Below are positions 6,547-10,204 of a stretch of DNA of 10,204 nt, in pieces. The notes under the pieces are model-generated. The model had not been told where the DNA came from. It ran no database searches and worked only from the letters and a program-made list of their open reading frames with translations. Position 1 is the stretch's first letter; each line of letters opens with the position of its first letter. The DNA is from CAYVOX01 sp964453035. Its GTDB lineage: Bacteria > Chloroflexota > Anaerolineae > Anaerolineales > Anaerolineaceae. The translations under genes and the position numbers were made by a program. The stretch is from contig CAYVOX010000123.1 in NCBI GenBank assembly GCA_964453035.1, forward strand, positions 1-10,204, read 5' to 3'.

Positions 6547-7493
6547 TGATGAGCAGCCCTGCTTCTCCCTTACCGCATATTTCTGTCCTTTACCATCAAA
6601 TTATACTCGCTTTAAGCCCAAAAAGCCCCGGGCGTTATCTTGACGCAACGGTTGGCGCTGGAGGGCATGCCTGGGGGATTCTTGATGCAAGCGGCCCGCA
6701 CGGTCAGTTGTTGGGCCTGGATCTTGATCCCCAGGCGCTGGAAATTGCAATCCAGCGCCTGGCTGTTTTTGGCGACCGCGCCTCGCTCGTCCAGGCCTCC
6801 TACACCACCCTCCTTCACCAGCTTAGGCTCAAAGGGTGGCAGACTGTGGATGGCATCCTCATTGACCTGGGCGTATCCTCCATGCAATTGGATACCCCCC
6901 GCCGCGGATTTTCCTTCCAGGCCGATGGTCCCCTCGACATGCGCTTTTCGCCCTCCCAGACCACCACTGCCGCCGATCTGCTTAACCACCTCGCTGAAGC
7001 CGACCTCGCCGATATCCTCTGGCGCTACGGTGAGGAGAAGCTCTCCCGGCGCATCGCCCGGGCTATTGTCCAGGCCAGGCCCCTCCAGACCACTCGCCAG
7101 TTAGCCGAAGTGGTCACCCGCGCCAGTGGCGGCACTCGCCAGCACATCCATCCCGCCACCCGCACCTTCCAGGCTCTGCGCATCGCCGTCAACGACGAGC
7201 TTAAAGCGATTGAAACGATGTTGCCAGATGCGGTCAGTGCTCTGGCACCCGGCGGAAAGCTGGCGGTCATCTCCTTTCACTCTCTGGAGGATCGCATCGT
7301 AAAACAGTATTTCCGACGCGAAAGCCGTGATTGCATCTGCCCTCCTGAACAGCCCGTGTGCACCTGCCAGCACCGCGCCAGCATCATTGAACTGACTCGC
7401 CGACCCATTGAGGCCGACGAAGAGGAGACCAAAACCAACCCGCGAGCGCGAAGCGCCCGCCTGAGAATCGCCGAAAAACGACTTTTGGCATGA
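6546..7493 (+). CDS. rsmH: 16S rRNA (cytosine1402-N4)-methyltransferase RsmH
   Basis: A 315-residue cytoplasmic SAM-dependent methyltransferase (formerly MraW) that N4-methylates C1402 in the decoding centre of 16S rRNA. Family motifs seen: N-terminal HISVLYHQI (11-19), SAM-binding loop DATVGAGGHAWGIL (33-46), acidic GLDLDP (57-62), IDLGVSSMQLD (106-116), RGFSFQADGPLDMR (120-133), HPATRTFQALRIAVNDEL (202-219) and SFHSLEDRIVK (243-253). The C-terminal part holds CIC and CTC (263-274), a paired-cysteine cluster that could bind metal. The start ATG 6546 uses the last base of the mraZ stop and has no Shine-Dalgarno of its own, which points to translational coupling; ATG 6549 is an equally plausible start. 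Length and motif order are normal for the family. Confidence 0.97.
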   Translation: MMSSPASPLPHISVLYHQIILALSPKSPGRYLDATVGAGGHAWGILDASGPHGQLLGLDLDPQALEIAIQRLAVFGDRASLVQASYTTLLHQLRLKGWQTVDGILIDLGVSSMQLDTPRRGFSFQADGPLDMRFSPSQTTTAADLLNHLAEADLADILWRYGEEKLSRRIARAIVQARPLQTTRQLAEVVTRASGGTRQHIHPATRTFQALRIAVNDELKAIETMLPDAVSALAPGGKLAVISFHSLEDRIVKQYFRRESRDCICPPEQPVCTCQHRASIIELTRRPIEADEEETKTNPRARSARLRIAEKRLLA

Positions 7494-7526
7494 GTGTTGC
7501 AAACCTGAAGGAAGACAACAGCAACA

Positions 7527-8009
7527 ATGGATAACACAATGAAAAAATCATTCACTCAGGCTTACAAACCGGCTCCCTGGCGCAAACACATTCAAAGCGC
7601 CGGCATGGTCGCGCTCGTGATTGTCGCCGTTATTGTCGTTGGCATGCTCTACCTCAACATCTCGGCTCAGGCCGCCTCCGCTGGCATGCAAATCCAGTAC
7701 ATGACCCTTCGCAAGCAATCCCTGGCGCGTTCCATCGCCAGCCTGCGCGCCGAATATGCCTTTGTTTCCTCTGCCGGGCAAATGAAGGCGCGCGCTGAAG
7801 CCCTCGGTCTAAAACCCCTCAGCATGGACAAAGCCGTTTACGTCATCGTGCCGGGATATACCGGTCGCCAGCAGGTCAATCTGGCTCCGCCCCCCGGCCC
7901 GGATATGATCCCCCAACAGGTCATGAAGCCCTCCTACACCCAGTCCCTTTGGGAAGTTTTCTTTCAGCAATCCACCAACCAGTCAGCTTCTGGAGGTAAC
8001 CCACAATGA
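7527..8009 (+). CDS. ftsL: FtsL-like bitopic cell-division protein
   Basis: A 160-residue protein with a short basic cytoplasmic N-terminus, one transmembrane helix (about 25-45) and an extracytoplasmic helix likely to form a coiled coil (about 53-92). It ends that region with the FtsL/DivIC-type pattern MKARAEALGLKPLSMDKAVY (86-105). FtsL forms a coiled coil with FtsB/DivIC and helps activate the FtsWI synthase at the septum. Sequence conservation in this family is low, so the call rests mainly on topology and on its place between rsmH and ftsI. The tail after about residue 110 is unusually long and rich in Pro, Gln and Ser. ATG 7527 has purine-rich AAGGAAG at 7508-7514, rather far away; ATG 7539 (MKKSF) is an alternative. 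The stop overlaps ftsI as ATGA. Confidence 0.82.
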   Translation: MDNTMKKSFTQAYKPAPWRKHIQSAGMVALVIVAVIVVGMLYLNISAQAASAGMQIQYMTLRKQSLARSIASLRAEYAFVSSAGQMKARAEALGLKPLSMDKAVYVIVPGYTGRQQVNLAPPPGPDMIPQQVMKPSYTQSLWEVFFQQSTNQSASGGNPQ

Positions 8010-9805
8010 AAACTACTTCCTTTAAGCGTTTCAGGGATATCGGCTTCGCCTTCACCGCTATTGCAGTCCTCATCGTTCTGCAGACCGTTCATCTTCAACT
8101 TTCACCCGATTCCCCCGATGTTAAAAACTCGGTCAAAGCCCAACATGAAGACGTCACCCTGCGTCCTCAACCCGAGCGTGGTCTGATTTACGACCGCTGG
8201 GGCAACCTGCTGGCCGGCAACCGCGAAGTGTTCGATCTGGAAGTGGATACAGCCACCCTGTACTATCCTGAAAAGGTTGCCTCCGCCATCGCTGCTGCCC
8301 TCGGCCTGGATTACGTCCAGGTTTACAACAACCTGATGATTGACAGCGGGCGGATGGACCCCACCACCAAACAACCCTACCCCGAAAAGAAACCTGCCCT
8401 GGTCAAGTCAACCCGCATCGCCCAGGGCGTTGAACCTGAGAAGATCAAAATTCTCGACGAAATGGAAACGAAATACAAAAACGAAGGCGTCAATTACCTG
8501 GCCTCTGTAGTCTGGTATCCCCGCCTGGTTCGCACCTATCCTGAAAACACCCTCGCCGGGCAGGTTCTGGGTTTTGTCACCTTCAAGGACCTTGAAACCC
8601 CCACTGGCTATTTCGGCATCGAAAGCCACTTTAATGACCTGCTCACCGGCTCCTCCAAATCCATCGTCTATAAAAGCGATCCCACCAAGGTGGAGAAGAT
8701 TGACTCCATCCCCACTGGTGCCAGCCTCATCCTCACTCTCGACCGCGAACTGCAGGCCGCTGTCGAGCGTATTCTCACCAATGCCCTCAAATCCAACGGC
8801 GCTGCTTCCGGCACCATTGTTGTCATGGATCCCAGAAACGGCGAGATCCTTGCCATGACCTCCTCGCCCCTCTTCAACCCCAACGAGTATTTCAAAGACG
8901 CCACCCGCCTGCAGAGCAACGTGCCCTTCAACCGTGCCATCGGGCAGGTGTACGAGCCCGGCTCCGTCTTCAAAATCCTCACCATGGCCGCCGCCCTCGA
9001 TTCTGGCACCGTCACCCGCCTAACAAAATTCATCGACAAGGGCGTCTTCAACTACGCTGGAATCTCCGTCGTCAACTGGAACCGCGCCGCCTGGGGTGAG
9101 CAGACCATGACCGGCTGCCTTAAAAACTCACTCAACGTCTGCCTGGCCTGGATTTCCACCACCATGGGCTACAAGACTTTCTACGACTACCTCGACCGCT
9201 TTGGTATTGGCAAATACACCTATATTGACCTCGACGGCGAGGTGAGCTACCCCCTCACGCTGGATACCGACCCCGGCTGGCACAATTCAAACCTGGCCAC
9301 CAACGCCTACGGCCACTCGGTTGCCGTCACCCCCATCCAGATGCTCAAAGCTATCTCAGCCGTCGCCAACAACGGTCAGATGGTTGCTCCGCATCTCCTC
9401 AAAGCCTATGTGGATAACGGGCGTCAATTTGAAGTTACTCCCAACCTGGAAGGGCAGCCCATCAAACCCGAGACTGCCAGAGTACTTTCAGAGATGCTCG
9501 CGGAGGCCATTGAAGGTGAAGCCTCAACCTCCGCAGTTCCCGGCTACCGCATCGCGGGTAAAACCGGCACCGCCGATATCCCCATCAATGGCAGTTATTC
9601 ATCCGGTCTCACCAACGCCTCGTTTGTGGGTTGGGGCCCGGTGGATGATCCCAGGTTTATGGTTTACGTCTGGTTTGAAAAACCAAAATCCAACATCTAC
9701 GGTTCCATCGTCGCCGCCCCGGTGTTCAAAGAGGTTTTCCAGACCGCGGTGACCCTCTACAACATCCCGCCCGATCAAGCGCGCAAGAAGCTCTACGGGC
9801 CGTAA
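8006..9805 (+). CDS. ftsI: Class B penicillin-binding protein, peptidoglycan D,D-transpeptidase FtsI
   Basis: A 599-residue membrane-anchored transpeptidase that forms peptide cross-links in septal peptidoglycan and works with FtsW. It has a short basic cytoplasmic start, one membrane segment (about 12-31), then the PBP dimerisation/pedestal domain with ERGLIYDRWGNLLA (57-70) and GYFGIESHFNDLLTG (201-215), and the transpeptidase domain (about 265-585). All three active-site motifs are intact: SxxK as S320-V-F-K323, SxN as S375-L-N377, KTG as K519-T-G521. Two cysteines (C371, C379) flank the SLN motif. There is no C-terminal PASTA domain, so it resembles ordinary FtsI more than the SpoVD/Pbp2x type. 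The start ATG 8006 has GGAGGT at 7992-7997 with an 8-nt spacer and overlaps the ftsL stop by 4 nt, so the two are probably coupled. It is the expected target of beta-lactams, as for the family. Confidence 0.96.
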   Translation: MKTTSFKRFRDIGFAFTAIAVLIVLQTVHLQLSPDSPDVKNSVKAQHEDVTLRPQPERGLIYDRWGNLLAGNREVFDLEVDTATLYYPEKVASAIAAALGLDYVQVYNNLMIDSGRMDPTTKQPYPEKKPALVKSTRIAQGVEPEKIKILDEMETKYKNEGVNYLASVVWYPRLVRTYPENTLAGQVLGFVTFKDLETPTGYFGIESHFNDLLTGSSKSIVYKSDPTKVEKIDSIPTGASLILTLDRELQAAVERILTNALKSNGAASGTIVVMDPRNGEILAMTSSPLFNPNEYFKDATRLQSNVPFNRAIGQVYEPGSVFKILTMAAALDSGTVTRLTKFIDKGVFNYAGISVVNWNRAAWGEQTMTGCLKNSLNVCLAWISTTMGYKTFYDYLDRFGIGKYTYIDLDGEVSYPLTLDTDPGWHNSNLATNAYGHSVAVTPIQMLKAISAVANNGQMVAPHLLKAYVDNGRQFEVTPNLEGQPIKPETARVLSEMLAEAIEGEASTSAVPGYRIAGKTGTADIPINGSYSSGLTNASFVGWGPVDDPRFMVYVWFEKPKSNIYGSIVAAPVFKEVFQTAVTLYNIPPDQARKKLYGP

Positions 9806-9818
9806 GGTCAGGAAAAAC

Positions 9819-10204
9819 GTGATAACTCTGGCTGACGTGTTCAAAGCCCTCACAGGCCTCCATATCGAGGGAGCCTCCCTGAAAATCAGTGAGGCTTCGA
9901 TTGATTCACGCCAGGTGATTCCAGAATCCCTCTTTTTTGCCCTCAAAGGCGAGACTCTAGACGGTCATGCCTTCGTTGCACAGGCTTTCCAGCGCGGCGC
10001 CTGTGCTGCTGTCATTGAACATGACCTTGCCATCGAGGTTCCCGTCGTTGATTTGCGCTCCGGCACGCTGCCGCCCGACTTCTCGCTGCCTGCAACCCCC
10101 TTCTGCATCCGTGTGGAAAATACCCTCCAGGCGCTTCAAACCATCGCCCGCTACTGGCGCCGCCAGTGCCAGGTGCGCGTGATTGGCATCACCGGCAGCG
10201 TGGG
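9819..10204 (+). CDS. murF: UDP-N-acetylmuramoyl-tripeptide--D-alanyl-D-alanine ligase MurF (3'-partial)
   Basis: The first 128 codons of a Mur ligase cut by the right edge of the window. MurF is the cytoplasmic ATP-dependent enzyme that adds D-Ala-D-Ala to UDP-MurNAc-tripeptide. The start is GTG 9819 with AGGA at 9810-9813 (5-nt spacer), 13 nt after ftsI. The N-terminal UDP-substrate domain shows ISEASIDSRQVIPESLFFAL (22-41) followed by KGETLDGHAFV, typical of Mur ligases. The visible sequence ends in GITGSVG, the start of the P-loop. The Ser-Val in that loop is the usual MurF form (GSVGKT), whereas MurE normally has GTNGKT. That choice rests on few residues because the central and C-terminal domains are outside the window; MurE is the alternative. 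Confidence 0.85.
   Translation, partial: MITLADVFKALTGLHIEGASLKISEASIDSRQVIPESLFFALKGETLDGHAFVAQAFQRGACAAVIEHDLAIEVPVVDLRSGTLPPDFSLPATPFCIRVENTLQALQTIARYWRRQCQVRVIGITGSV

Overview
The window reads as a piece of a Chloroflexota genome, most likely class Anaerolineae. The basis is inference: GC-rich, strongly C-biased coding strands, a monoderm-style set of cell-wall lipoproteins with LysM and M23 domains, and a dcw cluster starting with mraZ whose proteins look Chloroflexota-like. No rRNA or other taxonomic marker is present, so the assignment is tentative. All genes are on the + strand.

Left part (1-4374): three tandem, clearly paralogous genes for secreted wall proteins. Each has an N-terminal secretion signal (lipoprotein type where visible), a Pro/Thr-rich linker, one LysM domain, a conserved middle region of about 200 residues that resembles the lysozyme/transglycosylase fold, and a C-terminal M23-type zinc metallopeptidase domain with all metal and catalytic positions present. 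The first copy is cut by the left edge of the window. The copies overlap head to tail: the signal peptide of the next copy is encoded inside the C-terminal tail of the previous one. A major facilitator efflux-type transporter (4406-5752) follows after 31 nt and probably belongs to the same transcript.

Middle (5753-6108): a 356-nt intergenic region, AT-rich in its right half. It holds a near-consensus sigma-70-type promoter (TTGCAT-17 nt-TACAAT), followed immediately by four GTGGGA-like repeats in exact 10-bp phase, which is the layout of a MraZ operator, then a perfect 11-bp hairpin in the leader and a good Shine-Dalgarno site for mraZ.

Right part (6109-10204): the start of a dcw (division and cell wall) operon: mraZ (regulator), rsmH (16S rRNA m4C1402 methyltransferase), an ftsL-like bitopic protein, ftsI (class B penicillin-binding protein, transpeptidase) and the 5' part of murF, starting at GTG 9819 and cut by the right edge. 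Spacing is tight (1-nt overlap, 33 nt, 4-nt overlap, 13 nt), so this is one transcription unit that MraZ probably represses by binding its own promoter. murE, which often lies between ftsI and murF, is absent from that position.

Together the window pairs a peptidoglycan-remodelling lipoprotein array and its transporter with the synthesis and division operon next door. No tRNA, rRNA, CRISPR array, insertion sequence or phage gene is visible.
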